A DNA stretch of 64,000 bases, taken from an uncultured Pelagibacteraceae bacterium (GTDB lineage: Bacteria > Pseudomonadota > Alphaproteobacteria > Pelagibacterales > AG-422-B15). The DNA is taken from the NCBI GenBank assembly GCA_902523535.1, contig CABYZQ010000002.1, positions 62,001-126,000 of the forward strand, written 5' to 3'. The notes beneath the pieces are model-generated. The model worked only from the letters and a program-made list of their open reading frames with translations. It did not search any database and was not told where the DNA came from. Below, piece after piece: positions 21,498-32,188 of this stretch. Every line of letters begins with the position of its first letter. Positions within the stretch are counted from its first letter, which is position 1. Both the position numbers and the translations under genes were made by a program.

Positions 21498-22274
21498 CTA
21501 CTTAACACCATTATCAGAAGATTTATTATCAGCCTGGTCATCTAAGCCTTTATCAGATGTCATTGTAGATTTATCTTCTGTAAAATTTATTTGGGTTTCT
21601 GCTGAGTTAATCGTTTCTTTTATTAAAGAGCAATAAAGGTTTATTGATCTTCTTGAGTCATCGTTCCCAGGAATTGGATAGCTTATTTCGTCTGGATCTG
21701 AATTGGTATCGACTATTCCAATTATCGGTATATTCAAATGATTGGCTTCCGAGACAGCAATATGTTCTAATTTTGTATCAATAACAAAAAGTAGGTCTGG
21801 AGATTTCTTCATCTCACTTATTCCACTTAGAGATTTAACAAGTTTATCGTGTTTGTTGGTGAGTTTAAGTATTTCTTTTTTTGTAAATTCATTATTTGGA
21901 TTTGACTTAAGAACTTCAAGTTCTTTCATTTTCTTGATTGACTTCGTAATTGTAGACCAATTAGTCAGCATGCCACCCAGCCACCTATGGTTAACATAGT
22001 ATTGTCCAGTTTCAATTGCTAACTCAGCAATCTTTGCTGATGCCTGTTTTTTTGTTGCAACAAACAAAATTTTCCCACCACGCGAGGTTACGCTGTCAAT
22101 TACATTTAATGCCTCTTGCATCATTTGAACTGTATGATTTAGATTGATAATGTGAACATTTTCTCTTGTACTGTGTATGTATTTTTGCATTTTGGGGTTC
22201 CATCTTTGAGACTTATGTCCAAAGTGAACACCAGCAGTAACTAGATCTCTTAAATCAATATTAGGTATACTCAT
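21498..22274 (-). CDS. rpsB: 30S ribosomal protein S2 (start at [11 protein letters not shown]; longer ORF reaches 22304)
   Basis: [39 protein letters not shown]; the longer ORF would run into the leader. Confidence 0.97.
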   Translation of the reverse strand: MSIPNIDLRDLVTAGVHFGHKSQRWNPKMQKYIHSTRENVHIINLNHTVQMMQEALNVIDSVTSRGGKILFVATKKQASAKIAELAIETGQYYVNHRWLGGMLTNWSTITKSIKKMKELEVLKSNPNNEFTKKEILKLTNKHDKLVKSLSGISEMKKSPDLLFVIDTKLEHIAVSEANHLNIPIIGIVDTNSDPDEISYPIPGNDDSRRSINLYCSLIKETINSAETQINFTEDKSTMTSDKGLDDQADNKSSDNGVK

Positions 22275-22279
22275 ATAAT

Positions 22280-22350
22280 TTCTCCGGTTGTACATCCACA
22301 ACAATTTGACCTTAAGTAAGGACCGGACAGCAAAAGCTATCGTTGTGTGA
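22280..22350 (-). promoter_or_regulatory. Candidate structured rpsB 5' leader (pseudoknot-capable), possible S2 autoregulatory element
   Basis: mRNA sense: CACAACG AUAGCUUUUGCUGU CCGGU CCUUACUUAAGG UCAAAUU GUUGUG GAUGUACA ACCGGAG AAAUUAUAUG. CACAAC/GUUGUG and CCGGU/ACCGG cross each other, and the second pairing covers the GGAG. Confidence 0.72.
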
Positions 22351-22401
22351 TTAAATTAAGCGATTAATTACACGAAGGATAAGTAATATTCAATACTTTT
22401 A

Positions 22402-25400
22402 TCAACTAAGGTCTATTTTTTTTACGCCGTTAAGAGTTTTGATTTCTTTAATCATATCAGCGCTAATTTCGAATGCTCCAGGAATTTTAAGTAGTTGATT
22501 ATCATATATAATTTCTACTTTCTGCATACCCTTAACCCATTTTAATTTCAGAAGTTCATCTTTAGTGAAATTACCGTCAGCGTATATTTTTATTAGTGAA
22601 TTTGCCTTTTCTTCATTTTCTGCCTTTACCTTTTTGATATTTAAATTTTCTACTTCATCGAAACTAAACACTTTTTTTAGTTCACCTCTTAAAGTCCCAT
22701 TTTGAAATGAAAAATCAACACTAATGATAAAGGACTCACCTTCAACTAATAAATCTCTGTACTTTCTAAGATTACTCTCAAATACAATCAGTTCATATAT
22801 TGAAGACAAATCAGAAAAATTTAAAAAAGCATAAGCGTTTCCTCTTGCAGATCTTTTTTCTTTTTTCGAAAGTAGCGTTCCTCCTAATAATACATCTTTT
22901 TGATTATAGGCTGATTCATTTTCCTTTATATCTAAATACTCCTTAAGCATTAGTGATGGATAATTTTTTTTGTGAGCCTCTAGTGGATGTCCTGTAAGGT
23001 AAAAACCTAGCATTTCATATTCTTTCATTAATTTATATGGATAGCTCCATTCTTTTTCTTCGTTTATTGTAAAATTAGATAGCTCTATATCGCCAAACAT
23101 ATCTTCTTGCTCTGATAAAGATTTATTATTTTGGGATTTGTGAAATTTAACAATTTCTTGGGCTTGATTAAAGACTGATGACCTATTCACTCTAAATTCA
23201 TCAAAAGCTCCTGCGCAGGCAAGCGCTTCTAATGTTTTTTTATTTATTATAGAAGTATCACACCTCTTAATAAGATCACTAAAATTTTTAAATACCCCAT
23301 TAGAATTTCTTTCATTCACTAAATCGTTCATGGACTCAATCCCAACATTTTTTATGGCACCTAATGCATAAGAAATTTTTTCTCCCTCTCTAGAAAAATA
23401 AGAATTAGATTGATTTATGCTTGGGGGAATAAGTTTAATGTTCATTCGCACTAATTCTTGCTGAAAAATAGATATTTTATCTGTATTATTAATATCAAGT
23501 GACATTGATGCTGCGAAAAATTCAATAGGATAATGCGTCTTTAAAAATGCAGTTTGAAAAGCAATAAGAGCGTAAGCGGCTGCATGACTTTTATTAAAAC
23601 CATAATCTGCAAATTTTGATAGCAATTCAAATATGTTTTCTGCTTCATTGTTTTTCAATTTATTATTTACACACCCACTGATAAACCTTTGTTTTTGAGC
23701 TTTCATTTCTTTTTGTATTTTTTTTCCCATAGCTCGTCTTAATAGATCAGCTTCGCCATCAGAATAACCTGAAAGTTCTCGTGCAACTCCCATTACTTGC
23801 TCTTGATATATTACAACTCCATATGTTTCTTTTAAAAGTCCCTTTAGCAGAGGGTGTATGTAATCTGGTTTTTCTCTTCCATGCTTTCTTTCAATATATG
23901 TAGGTATATTTGCCATAGGGCCAGGACGATATAGGGCGACAATTGCAATTATATCCTCAAATTTATCAGGCTTTAATTGCTTCAATGTATCCTTCATTCC
24001 AGCACTCTCTAACTGAAAGATTCCAGTTGTTTCGCCAGTACTGAGCAGGTTGTATGTTTTAATATCGTTAATATTAATTTTATCTATACTGAAATCTGAA
24101 TTATTATTCCGTACCAACTTTATACATTCATTGATCAAAGTAAGTGTTTTCAATCCAAGAAAGTCAAATTTAACTAAACCAGCGTTTTCAACCCATTTCA
24201 TGTCAAACTGAGTTAAGAAGATATTACTTTCTGGATCACTGTATAATGGTACATCTTTAGATATTTGATCTTTTGATATAACGACTCCAGCGGCGTGAAT
24301 AGATGCATGTCTTTTTAAACCTTCAAGTTTAAGAGAAATATCTAATAGTTTTTTGACCTTGGGATCTCTGTTGGCTTCTTCATTTAACTTTGGCTCTTCA
24401 TCAATATATTTCTGAAGAGACATGGGTCTAGAGGGATCAAATGGCATTAACTTGCAAAGATAATCGACCTGACCATATGGAATACCAAGGACTCTACCGA
24501 CATCTCTTATTACAGCTCGTGCCTGCAATTTACCAAAGGTAATTATCTGTGCTACTTTATTTTCACCATACTTTTTGTGTACATATTCAAGCACCTTGTC
24601 TCTACCATCTCTACAGAAATCTATATCGAAATCGGGAAGCGATACCCTTTCTGGATTTAAAAAGCGTTCAAATATCAATCCAAACTTAATAGGATCAAGA
24701 TCTGTTATATTTAGACACCAAGCTACAAGTGATCCTGCTCCTGATCCTCTGCCTGGCCCAACAGGTATGTCGTTATTTTTTGCCCATAGGATAAAATCAG
24801 AAACTATTAAAAAATATCCCTCATATTTCATATTGATGATTATTTTTAATTCTTTAAAAAGTCTTTCTTCATAAACTTTTCTGATTTCGCTTTGTAGTTC
24901 GATATCTATGTTTTCAATGTTGAATTTAGTATTGAGCCGATCATCTAGTCCATCTTTAGCTAATTTCTGCAACAATTCCTTCTCTTTGTTTTGATCATCA
25001 TCGTATACGGGCAAAATAGGATTTTTGATCTTAGGACGATGAACACATCTTTGGGCAATTTCAATCGTATTATTAAGAGCTTCCGGCAAATCATGAAATT
25101 GCTCAAGCATTTCATTTTGAGTCTTAAAATAATGCTCTTTTGATAATCTTGTTCGATCAACTTGAGATACAAAGAGTTTTTTTTCAATGCACATTAATGC
25201 ATCATGAGCCTCAAAATGCTCCGGGCCCTCGAAATAAGCATCATTAGTAGCGACTAACGGAATCTGATGGTCATAGGCTAAATTCAAAACAGCTTCTTCG
25301 TTTAACCGGTAGTCAACACTGCCAAATCTTTGTATTTCAATATAAAAATTGTCATTAAATTCTTTTTTAAAATCAGAAATAAATTGCTGAGATTGTTTTG

Positions 25401-25854
25401 TGATCATGTGTCCTGTTGAATGGGTTAGTATCGAATTATTTCCACCAGATAAAATAATTAAGCCATCTTTAAATTTAATTAAATCATCAACCGTTACATA
25501 CGCATTTCCTTTATTAAAAGTATAGGCGTTCGAAACACATTTTAATAAGTTTTCATATCCTTCATTGTTTTTTGAAAACATATTTAAATAGAAATATAGG
25601 TCATTATCCTCAATATTTTCATGTAAGTATTCTTTTGGTGTTTTAATTTTTATATTACAACCTAAAATTGGTTGAACTCCAACTTTTGCAATTTGCTCAC
25701 TAAACTCTAATGCACCGAACATATTATTGTTGTCAGATATGCCAACAGCTGGCATTGAAAATGACTGGCACAATTCGGCTATTCTCGCAATTGGCAACGC
25801 TCCTTCAGATAGTGAATACTCTGTTTTATTTGTTAGGTGAACAAAGTCAGCCAT
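22402..25854 (-). CDS. dnaE: DNA polymerase III subunit alpha
   Basis: 1150 aa; N-terminal PHP domain, PVGPGRGSGAGSLVAW, LPDFDIDFCRDGRDKV, YRPGPMANIPTYIERKHG. Confidence 0.97.
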   Translation of the reverse strand: MADFVHLTNKTEYSLSEGALPIARIAELCQSFSMPAVGISDNNNMFGALEFSEQIAKVGVQPILGCNIKIKTPKEYLHENIEDNDLYFYLNMFSKNNEGYENLLKCVSNAYTFNKGNAYVTVDDLIKFKDGLIILSGGNNSILTHSTGHMITKQSQQFISDFKKEFNDNFYIEIQRFGSVDYRLNEEAVLNLAYDHQIPLVATNDAYFEGPEHFEAHDALMCIEKKLFVSQVDRTRLSKEHYFKTQNEMLEQFHDLPEALNNTIEIAQRCVHRPKIKNPILPVYDDDQNKEKELLQKLAKDGLDDRLNTKFNIENIDIELQSEIRKVYEERLFKELKIIINMKYEGYFLIVSDFILWAKNNDIPVGPGRGSGAGSLVAWCLNITDLDPIKFGLIFERFLNPERVSLPDFDIDFCRDGRDKVLEYVHKKYGENKVAQIITFGKLQARAVIRDVGRVLGIPYGQVDYLCKLMPFDPSRPMSLQKYIDEEPKLNEEANRDPKVKKLLDISLKLEGLKRHASIHAAGVVISKDQISKDVPLYSDPESNIFLTQFDMKWVENAGLVKFDFLGLKTLTLINECIKLVRNNNSDFSIDKININDIKTYNLLSTGETTGIFQLESAGMKDTLKQLKPDKFEDIIAIVALYRPGPMANIPTYIERKHGREKPDYIHPLLKGLLKETYGVVIYQEQVMGVARELSGYSDGEADLLRRAMGKKIQKEMKAQKQRFISGCVNNKLKNNEAENIFELLSKFADYGFNKSHAAAYALIAFQTAFLKTHYPIEFFAASMSLDINNTDKISIFQQELVRMNIKLIPPSINQSNSYFSREGEKISYALGAIKNVGIESMNDLVNERNSNGVFKNFSDLIKRCDTSIINKKTLEALACAGAFDEFRVNRSSVFNQAQEIVKFHKSQNNKSLSEQEDMFGDIELSNFTINEEKEWSYPYKLMKEYEMLGFYLTGHPLEAHKKNYPSLMLKEYLDIKENESAYNQKDVLLGGTLLSKKEKRSARGNAYAFLNFSDLSSIYELIVFESNLRKYRDLLVEGESFIISVDFSFQNGTLRGELKKVFSFDEVENLNIKKVKAENEEKANSLIKIYADGNFTKDELLKLKWVKGMQKVEIIYDNQLLKIPGAFEISADMIKEIKTLNGVKKIDLS

Positions 25855-26513
25855 TAACTAAGATCAATCCTTCGATCAGACTTATTTGCCCATTCTTGAT
25901 TATGCGTAGCCATTATTAATGTCATTTTTTCTGATTCGATATAATCAATTAAGTATTTAAAAACATTTACTGAATTTTCATAATCAAGATTTCCCGTGGG
26001 TTCGTCGGCAATAACTATTTTTGGCTTATTTATTAAAGCTCTAGCTATTGCAACTCTCTGCTGCTCACCGCCAGATAAACTATTTGGAAAATGATATTTT
26101 CTGTGGCTTATATCAAAAATATTCATTAATTCGTCTGCTTTTTCAAAAGCTACATCTTTGGCTTCACCTATCAAAATAAGTGGAAGTGTAATATTTTCAA
26201 TTGCACTAAAATTATCAAATAAATTATAATTTTGATAAATAAATCCAAAATTATTCCTTCTTACTTCACTTTTCTCGTTGCTATTTTGATTTGAAATGAT
26301 TTTAGCATTTAATAAAATTTCACCTTTATCAATTGAATCTATTAAGCCAACTAAATTTAATAAGGTTGTTTTACCTGATCCTGAAGGTCCAGTAATCGAA
26401 ATAAATTCACCTTTATTAACGGTAAGATTAAAATTATCAAATATAGTAATGTATTCACTACCTTGCCTATAAGACTTAGAAATATTTGATAAAACTAGAA
26501 TATTTTTATCCAT
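25854..26513 (-). CDS. lolD: Lipoprotein-releasing ABC transporter ATP-binding protein (ORF extends to 26573)
   Basis: Walker A GPSGSGKTT, LSGGEQQRVAIARAL, ADEPTGNLD; adjacent to lolC. Confidence 0.92.
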   Translation of the reverse strand: MDKNILVLSNISKSYRQGSEYITIFDNFNLTVNKGEFISITGPSGSGKTTLLNLVGLIDSIDKGEILLNAKIISNQNSNEKSEVRRNNFGFIYQNYNLFDNFSAIENITLPLILIGEAKDVAFEKADELMNIFDISHRKYHFPNSLSGGEQQRVAIARALINKPKIVIADEPTGNLDYENSVNVFKYLIDYIESEKMTLIMATHNQEWANKSDRRIDLS

Positions 26514-27765
26514 TTCCAAGTATACCTTTAATTTCTGTTTTAGAAGCTTTGTAGGCTGGATAGATTGTAGCAATAATTGACACTGATAATGAAAATAAAA
26601 ATATTATTGCAATTTGATTTATATCTATATTAGTCGGCATTTTGTCTAGATAATAGAATTCTGAAGGAAAAAGATTTAAATCAAATGTGCTATTTAAAAA
26701 GTTTCTTACAGAATCAATGTTTATAGTGAATAGTATTCCTAAAATTGTCCCTAGTATTGTTCCAGAAGTACCTATAATAGAGCCAACAATTAAAAAGATT
26801 CTTAAAACTGAAATATCACTAGTGCCAATTGTTTTTAATACTGCAATTTCTTTGGATTTTGTTTGTACAAGAATAAATAAGCTCGTAATCACATTAAATG
26901 CAGCAATGACAATAATTAAAGATAAAACAAAGAACATTAATTCACGTTCAGTCGCTAACACCTCCCAAAAAGAACTGTTCAGCTCTATCCAATCTCTAAT
27001 AATGTAGTTATTACTAAATACTTCAGATATTTCTTCTTTTACGATTGGTAAATCAGCAATATCACTTAGGTGAACTTCAATTGTAGAAACTAAATTTTTA
27101 ACTCCTATAAGAGACTGAATATTTGGTAATGCAGTATATGCAAAATTAGTATCATACTCGCTCATTCCTGAAGTAAAAATTCCAACAACAACCATGCTCT
27201 TGCTTTTAGGGATTTGACCAAAAGGTGTTGAGAGCATATTGGATGAAAGTACCTTAACATCCTCACCAGGAATAACATTTAATGCTAATGCCAAGTCTGA
27301 TCCAAGTATTATACTATTTTTCACATTAATTTCTTCATTGTTACTGATGCTTTGCGAAAATGAGTATTGTTTCATGTTTTCTTCTACGAAAGATTTTAAA
27401 ACAATTCCTGACGTTCTATCATCTGAACTAATAAGGGCTTGAAGAGTTATATTGGGGTCAATAAATTTAATCAGAGGTAGGTTTGAGAGCTCTTCTTGAT
27501 ATTCAAAATATTTATCATTTTTTTGTATGAATATATGTCCATTAAAACCGATAATTCTTTCTTTTAACTCGATATGAAAACCATTCATCACTGACATTAC
27601 AATTATTAATGTTGCGACACCAATACATATACCTATGAAAGATAGCCAAGAGATGACTGACAGTAATCCGCCTTTTCTAAGCGGTACAAGATATCTAAAT
27701 GCTATAAATCTTTCAAAATAATTAAATGGCACTTTATGATGGAAATCTTTTGATGAATTCATCAA
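26506..27765 (-). CDS. lolC: Lipoprotein-releasing ABC transporter permease, LolC/E family
   Basis: 419 aa; FIAFRYLVPLRKGGLLSVISWLSFIGICIGVATLIIVMSVMNGF, four TM segments. Confidence 0.92.
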   Translation of the reverse strand: MMNSSKDFHHKVPFNYFERFIAFRYLVPLRKGGLLSVISWLSFIGICIGVATLIIVMSVMNGFHIELKERIIGFNGHIFIQKNDKYFEYQEELSNLPLIKFIDPNITLQALISSDDRTSGIVLKSFVEENMKQYSFSQSISNNEEINVKNSIILGSDLALALNVIPGEDVKVLSSNMLSTPFGQIPKSKSMVVVGIFTSGMSEYDTNFAYTALPNIQSLIGVKNLVSTIEVHLSDIADLPIVKEEISEVFSNNYIIRDWIELNSSFWEVLATERELMFFVLSLIIVIAAFNVITSLFILVQTKSKEIAVLKTIGTSDISVLRIFLIVGSIIGTSGTILGTILGILFTINIDSVRNFLNSTFDLNLFPSEFYYLDKMPTNIDINQIAIIFLFSLSVSIIATIYPAYKASKTEIKGILGNG

Positions 27766-29059
27766 TCTTGTCGATATTTATAAATTCTGAATTTCCAGTC
27801 CTTCTATTTTTATATTCAATCTCATTATCTGATTTTGATTTATTCCCAATAATGATTTGATGGGGTATACCGATCAAATCCATACGGGAAAATTTAACTC
27901 CTGCGTTGTCTTTTTTATCGTCATAGATAGTTTCATATTTATCAGAGATATAGTTATAAATTTTTTCAGCATTGCTAGAAACTATTTCGTCTTTTGGAGA
28001 CAGGTTTATTATTCCAAATAAGAATGGAGCAACGACGTCAGGCCATATTATACCTTTTTCATCATGTGAAGTTTCTATAATTGCACCTACTAATCTCGAT
28101 ATTCCAATTCCATATGAGCCCATATATACAGACTTTTCTTTGCCATCAAAATCAAGTACATTCGCTTTCATTAATGTTGAATACTTTGTGCCAAAACTAA
28201 AGATGTGCCCTACTTCAATGCCTCTAGACTGCATTTGATTTTGTTTATCTACATTCTTGTTGAACTCAGACTCATTATATTTATCGTCAGAAACCGAGTA
28301 ATAAGATTTAAATTTTTCTACTGGTTTTTTTAAATCCCCTTCATAGTCAATTTCATTAATAGATTCATCTTCTTGTAATATTCTTTGATCAAAATATATG
28401 TCACTTTCACCAGTCTTAGACAGGATAACAAATTCATGTGACAAATCTCCTCCAATGGGCCCGGTATCAGCAGCCATTGGGATAGCTTTTAAACCCAATC
28501 GTGCAAAAGTTTTTAGGTAACATATGAAAAATCTATTGTAAGAGTCTTCAGATTTCATTTCATCAATATCGAATGAGTAAGCATCTTTCATTAAAAATTC
28601 TCTACCTCGCATAACTCCAAATCTTGGCCTTAATTCATCTCTAAATTTCCATTGTATGTGATAAAGTAATTGAGGAAGTTCTTTATAGGACTTTATTGAA
28701 CGTCTAAAAATATCAGTTACTTGCTCTTCGTTGGTTGGGCCATAAAGCATCTGTCTATCATGACGATCGTTAATTCTTAACATCTCTTTACCGTAATCTT
28801 CGTATCGACCGCTTTCATTCCAAATGTCAGCAGGTTGTATAGTTGGCATTAGAATTTCATTTACACCTGCATTATTTTGTTCATCTCTCACAATATTTTC
28901 AATCTTTTTCAAAACCCTTAATCCAATAGGTAGCCATGAATAGATACCTGAACTAGACTGACTGATCATTCCAGATCTAAGCATCAAGGTGTGAGAAATG
29001 ATTTCCGCTTCGGAAGGAGTTTCTTTTAAAACAGGTAATAAATATTTAGATAACTTCAT
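27734..29059 (-). CDS. proS: Prolyl-tRNA synthetase
   Basis: 441 aa; SGIYSWLPIG, LMPTIQPADIW, PTNEEQVTDIFR, FRDELRPRFGVMRGREFLMKDAYSFD; compact alphaproteobacterial form. Confidence 0.96.
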   Translation of the reverse strand: MKLSKYLLPVLKETPSEAEIISHTLMLRSGMISQSSSGIYSWLPIGLRVLKKIENIVRDEQNNAGVNEILMPTIQPADIWNESGRYEDYGKEMLRINDRHDRQMLYGPTNEEQVTDIFRRSIKSYKELPQLLYHIQWKFRDELRPRFGVMRGREFLMKDAYSFDIDEMKSEDSYNRFFICYLKTFARLGLKAIPMAADTGPIGGDLSHEFVILSKTGESDIYFDQRILQEDESINEIDYEGDLKKPVEKFKSYYSVSDDKYNESEFNKNVDKQNQMQSRGIEVGHIFSFGTKYSTLMKANVLDFDGKEKSVYMGSYGIGISRLVGAIIETSHDEKGIIWPDVVAPFLFGIINLSPKDEIVSSNAEKIYNYISDKYETIYDDKKDNAGVKFSRMDLIGIPHQIIIGNKSKSDNEIEYKNRRTGNSEFINIDKIDEFIKRFPS

Positions 29060-29315
29060 TCATATAAAAAAGCTTTAAGATAAACATCAAAAAACCATCA
29101 TTATTTAGAAAAAAGTATATGATAAACCAGATAATTACTGAAACAAATGTTGTGATTAGAAATTTCTTAAATATCTGTGGATTATTGGGCGCTCCAGGAT
29201 CCTCACCCTCAATTGCTATTTTTTTATTTGAATTGTTGATATTTATCGGCAGGGACAAAAAGAAGATAAGCCACCAAATAAGAAGAAAGATAATAATTGA
29301 GCCTGTTATGCCCAA
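29046..29315 (-). CDS. DUF1467 family membrane protein
   Basis: 89 aa; two TM segments, LPININ...GEDPGAPNNP motif; located between mce and proS. Confidence 0.78.
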   Translation of the reverse strand: MGITGSIIIFLLIWWLIFFLSLPININNSNKKIAIEGEDPGAPNNPQIFKKFLITTFVSVIIWFIIYFFLNNDGFLMFILKLFYMNEVI

Positions 29316-29317
29316 TT

Positions 29318-29722
29318 TTAAACTTCTTCAAGCTCGATTAATGTTCCATTGCAACTTTTTGGATGAAGAAAGACAACAGGTTTTCCATGGGCACCGGTTC
29401 TTGGCTTCCCAGTTCCCGTAATGGAAACTTCATGCGTATTTAATTTTTCAACTGCTTGATTAATATCTTCGACTTCTAAACAAATATGATGCATTCCCCC
29501 TTTAGGATTTTTATCCATAAACTTTTCAATAGGAGAGTCTTCACCAAGCACTTGTAAGAGTTCTATTTTTGTATTTCCCAAATCAATAAATATAGTGGTA
29601 ACGCCATGATCAGGTTGTTCTACTGGCTCAGATACCTTTGCTCCAAAGATGCTTCTGTATTGCTCAGCGGCTTCATTGATGTTTGGCACAGCTATTGCTA
29701 TATGATTTAATTTTCCAATCAT
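29318..29722 (-). CDS. mce: Methylmalonyl-CoA epimerase
   Basis: 134 aa; LNHIAIAVPN, GMHHICLEVEDI, VVFLHPKSCNGTLIELEEV. Confidence 0.92.
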   Translation of the reverse strand: MIGKLNHIAIAVPNINEAAEQYRSIFGAKVSEPVEQPDHGVTTIFIDLGNTKIELLQVLGEDSPIEKFMDKNPKGGMHHICLEVEDINQAVEKLNTHEVSITGTGKPRTGAHGKPVVFLHPKSCNGTLIELEEV

Positions 29723-29727
29723 TCTAA

Positions 29728-31395
29728 TTAAATATGAACAATACTTATATTTGTCAAAGGTTTTTTGCGAGAGTGCTTATAAATCAGGTTTCTAGAGAGA
29801 GTTTCAAGTTTCTGATAAATCTTTTTTTCCTTTTTTGATATATTATTTTTATCATCAAAGAATTTATAAATTTCTTCTTCAAGAATATTTATTACTTCGT
29901 CACTATCATATTCATCATCACTTAATATGCCGCTAGAAAAAATAACAGGCTCATTCTTAAGATTCATTTTTTTGTCTAAAACACACGTTATATTCAATAC
30001 TCCATTATAACTCATTCTTTTTCTATCTTTAATGTGACTACTGTTATAATCAACAAGTCGGTTTCCGTCTAAGTACTGTCTTCCAGATTTACATTGATCA
30101 TATATGTAAGGTGAACCTGGTGCGAGTTGTAGAATATCACCATTGGATATTTGCATTGGAAACTGAACACCAAGTTCCTTGGCTAACGAAGAGTGTCTTT
30201 TCAAATGTCTATACTCTCCATGTACAGGAACAGATATTTTTGGCTTTACATGTTCATACATATCTACCATTTCATCAAGACACGGGTGTCCTGAAACATG
30301 AATATCTTCATCATATTCAGTGATAACCTCAGCACCAAGTTCAGAAAGGCGATTAAAAAGTTTAAATATTTTTTTCTCATTACCAGGAATAATTTTTGAT
30401 GAAAAAATTACACAATCATCTTGGTCAATATCAATGTGCGGAAAATCTTGATTTGATATCCTCATCATTGCGCCCCTTGGTTCCCCTTGACTACCAGTAC
30501 ATAGGTAGAGAACCTCATGTTTTTTCTTTTTTGCCGCATCCTTTTCCGATAAGATTACATCTATATCCTTTAAAATTCCGTTTTGCCGTGCAACAGATAT
30601 CATTCTATGCATTGATCGGCCTAAAACAACAAGTGATCTTCCTGACTCTTTAGCGGCTGCTGCAATTGTTTCTAATCGTGCAACATTTGAAGCGAATGAA
30701 GTAACAAAAACTCTATTTTTTAACTTTTTAATAACACCCGCAAGATTTCCTCTAACCGTAGATTCTGAACCCGAGCGTCCACTTGTTAAAACGTTCGTTG
30801 AATCACAAACCATCGCAAGTATTTCCTCACTATTTTCTTTTAATTTATTAAAATCAATTGATTCTCCTACAATAGGATTGTCATCAATTTTCCAATCGCC
30901 AGTGTGATAAATGGTGCCCAATTTTGTCTTAATAAATAATGAATTTGGCTCTGGTATAGAGTGTGTCAGTGTTTGAAATTTAATATCGAATGGTTTGATT
31001 TGAATTTCAGATGAAAGATCTACTATATTTAGTTTATCTTCAATATTTATACCCCTCTCCTCAAACTTTAATCTTATTATTGAGGCAGTAAATGCAGTTG
31101 CGTAAATTGGACACTTCAAGTCTGGCCATAAATAGGCTAATCCACCAACATGGTCTTCATGGGCATGTGTAATAATTATTCCTTGAAGATTTTCTTTTCT
31201 TTCTTTTATAAATTCATGGTCGGGTAATATCACATCAACCCCGGGAGTTGTATCGTCTCCAAAAGTAATGCCTACATCAACAATTAGCCATTTCATATCA
31301 TCAATCTCATTGCCATAACCATAGAGATTCATGTTCATGCCTATTTCTCCAGTTCCACCTAATGGCAGAAAAACTAGTCTGCTATTTTTACTCAT
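29728..31395 (-). CDS. rnj: Ribonuclease J
   Basis: 555 aa; ITHAHEDHVGGL, HTGDWKID, CDSTNV, LCTGSQGEPRGAM, SGHP. Confidence 0.95.
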   Translation of the reverse strand: MSKNSRLVFLPLGGTGEIGMNMNLYGYGNEIDDMKWLIVDVGITFGDDTTPGVDVILPDHEFIKERKENLQGIIITHAHEDHVGGLAYLWPDLKCPIYATAFTASIIRLKFEERGINIEDKLNIVDLSSEIQIKPFDIKFQTLTHSIPEPNSLFIKTKLGTIYHTGDWKIDDNPIVGESIDFNKLKENSEEILAMVCDSTNVLTSGRSGSESTVRGNLAGVIKKLKNRVFVTSFASNVARLETIAAAAKESGRSLVVLGRSMHRMISVARQNGILKDIDVILSEKDAAKKKKHEVLYLCTGSQGEPRGAMMRISNQDFPHIDIDQDDCVIFSSKIIPGNEKKIFKLFNRLSELGAEVITEYDEDIHVSGHPCLDEMVDMYEHVKPKISVPVHGEYRHLKRHSSLAKELGVQFPMQISNGDILQLAPGSPYIYDQCKSGRQYLDGNRLVDYNSSHIKDRKRMSYNGVLNITCVLDKKMNLKNEPVIFSSGILSDDEYDSDEVINILEEEIYKFFDDKNNISKKEKKIYQKLETLSRNLIYKHSRKKPLTNISIVHI

Positions 31396-32188
31396 ATATT
31401 TTTTTGCTTATTATGATCAGGCCGTTCAAAGTAAGATCATTTTCAAAGTAATTAATGCAATTTAAATCTTTTGCAAATAATTTCGATAAACCACCTGTAG
31501 CAATGGTTTGCGCATTCAAACAGTCATTTTCCTTTTTTAATTTATCAAGCAAACCCTCAATAAGACTGATATAGCCCCAATAGATACCAGATTCCATGGC
31601 ATGAATTGTATCTTTACCAATAAGTTGAGCTGGTCTTTTAAAATCAATTTGTGGCAATAAAGCAGTACCGTCAGAGAGTGATTTAATGGATAAGTTGACC
31701 CCAGGACATATCAACCCTCCGGCATAACTGCCATTTTTATCTACTACATCTAAAGTTGTTGCAGTTCCAAAATCAACAATAATTAAAGGAGGCTCATATT
31801 GTTTTACTGCAGCAATAGCATTGATTATTCTATCATCACCAACTTCGCTTGGTTTATCTAAAGTAAAAGATATAAACTTTTCAAGATCAGATGTTCTCAG
31901 TTCAACAATTTTCAAATCATCTCTAATACTTTTTATAAAATTAGTTAATTCATATTGAGCGTTAGGCACTACACCAGAAATAATGACTGATTTGCTATCA
32001 GATAAAAAATTTTTCAATTCAACTAAATCAGTGCTCATATTGTTTTTTTGAGCATTCACTATTACAGATGTTTCTATTCTCATTTGGGAAATAAGCTCAC
32101 CTTTAACAATGTTTCCAAATAAGATATTTGTATTACCTATATCTACAATTGTTCTCACATTAATAGTCAAATGACAATTCTCCTGCAT
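31388..32188 (-). CDS. coaX: Type III pantothenate kinase (start may be internal to the ORF)
   Basis: IDIGNTN-like VDIGNTNILFG, VGDDRIINAIAA, VDFGTATTLDVVD, GGLICPGVNLS. Confidence 0.94.
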   Translation of the reverse strand: MQENCHLTINVRTIVDIGNTNILFGNIVKGELISQMRIETSVIVNAQKNNMSTDLVELKNFLSDSKSVIISGVVPNAQYELTNFIKSIRDDLKIVELRTSDLEKFISFTLDKPSEVGDDRIINAIAAVKQYEPPLIIVDFGTATTLDVVDKNGSYAGGLICPGVNLSIKSLSDGTALLPQIDFKRPAQLIGKDTIHAMESGIYWGYISLIEGLLDKLKKENDCLNAQTIATGGLSKLFAKDLNCINYFENDLTLNGLIIISKKIYE

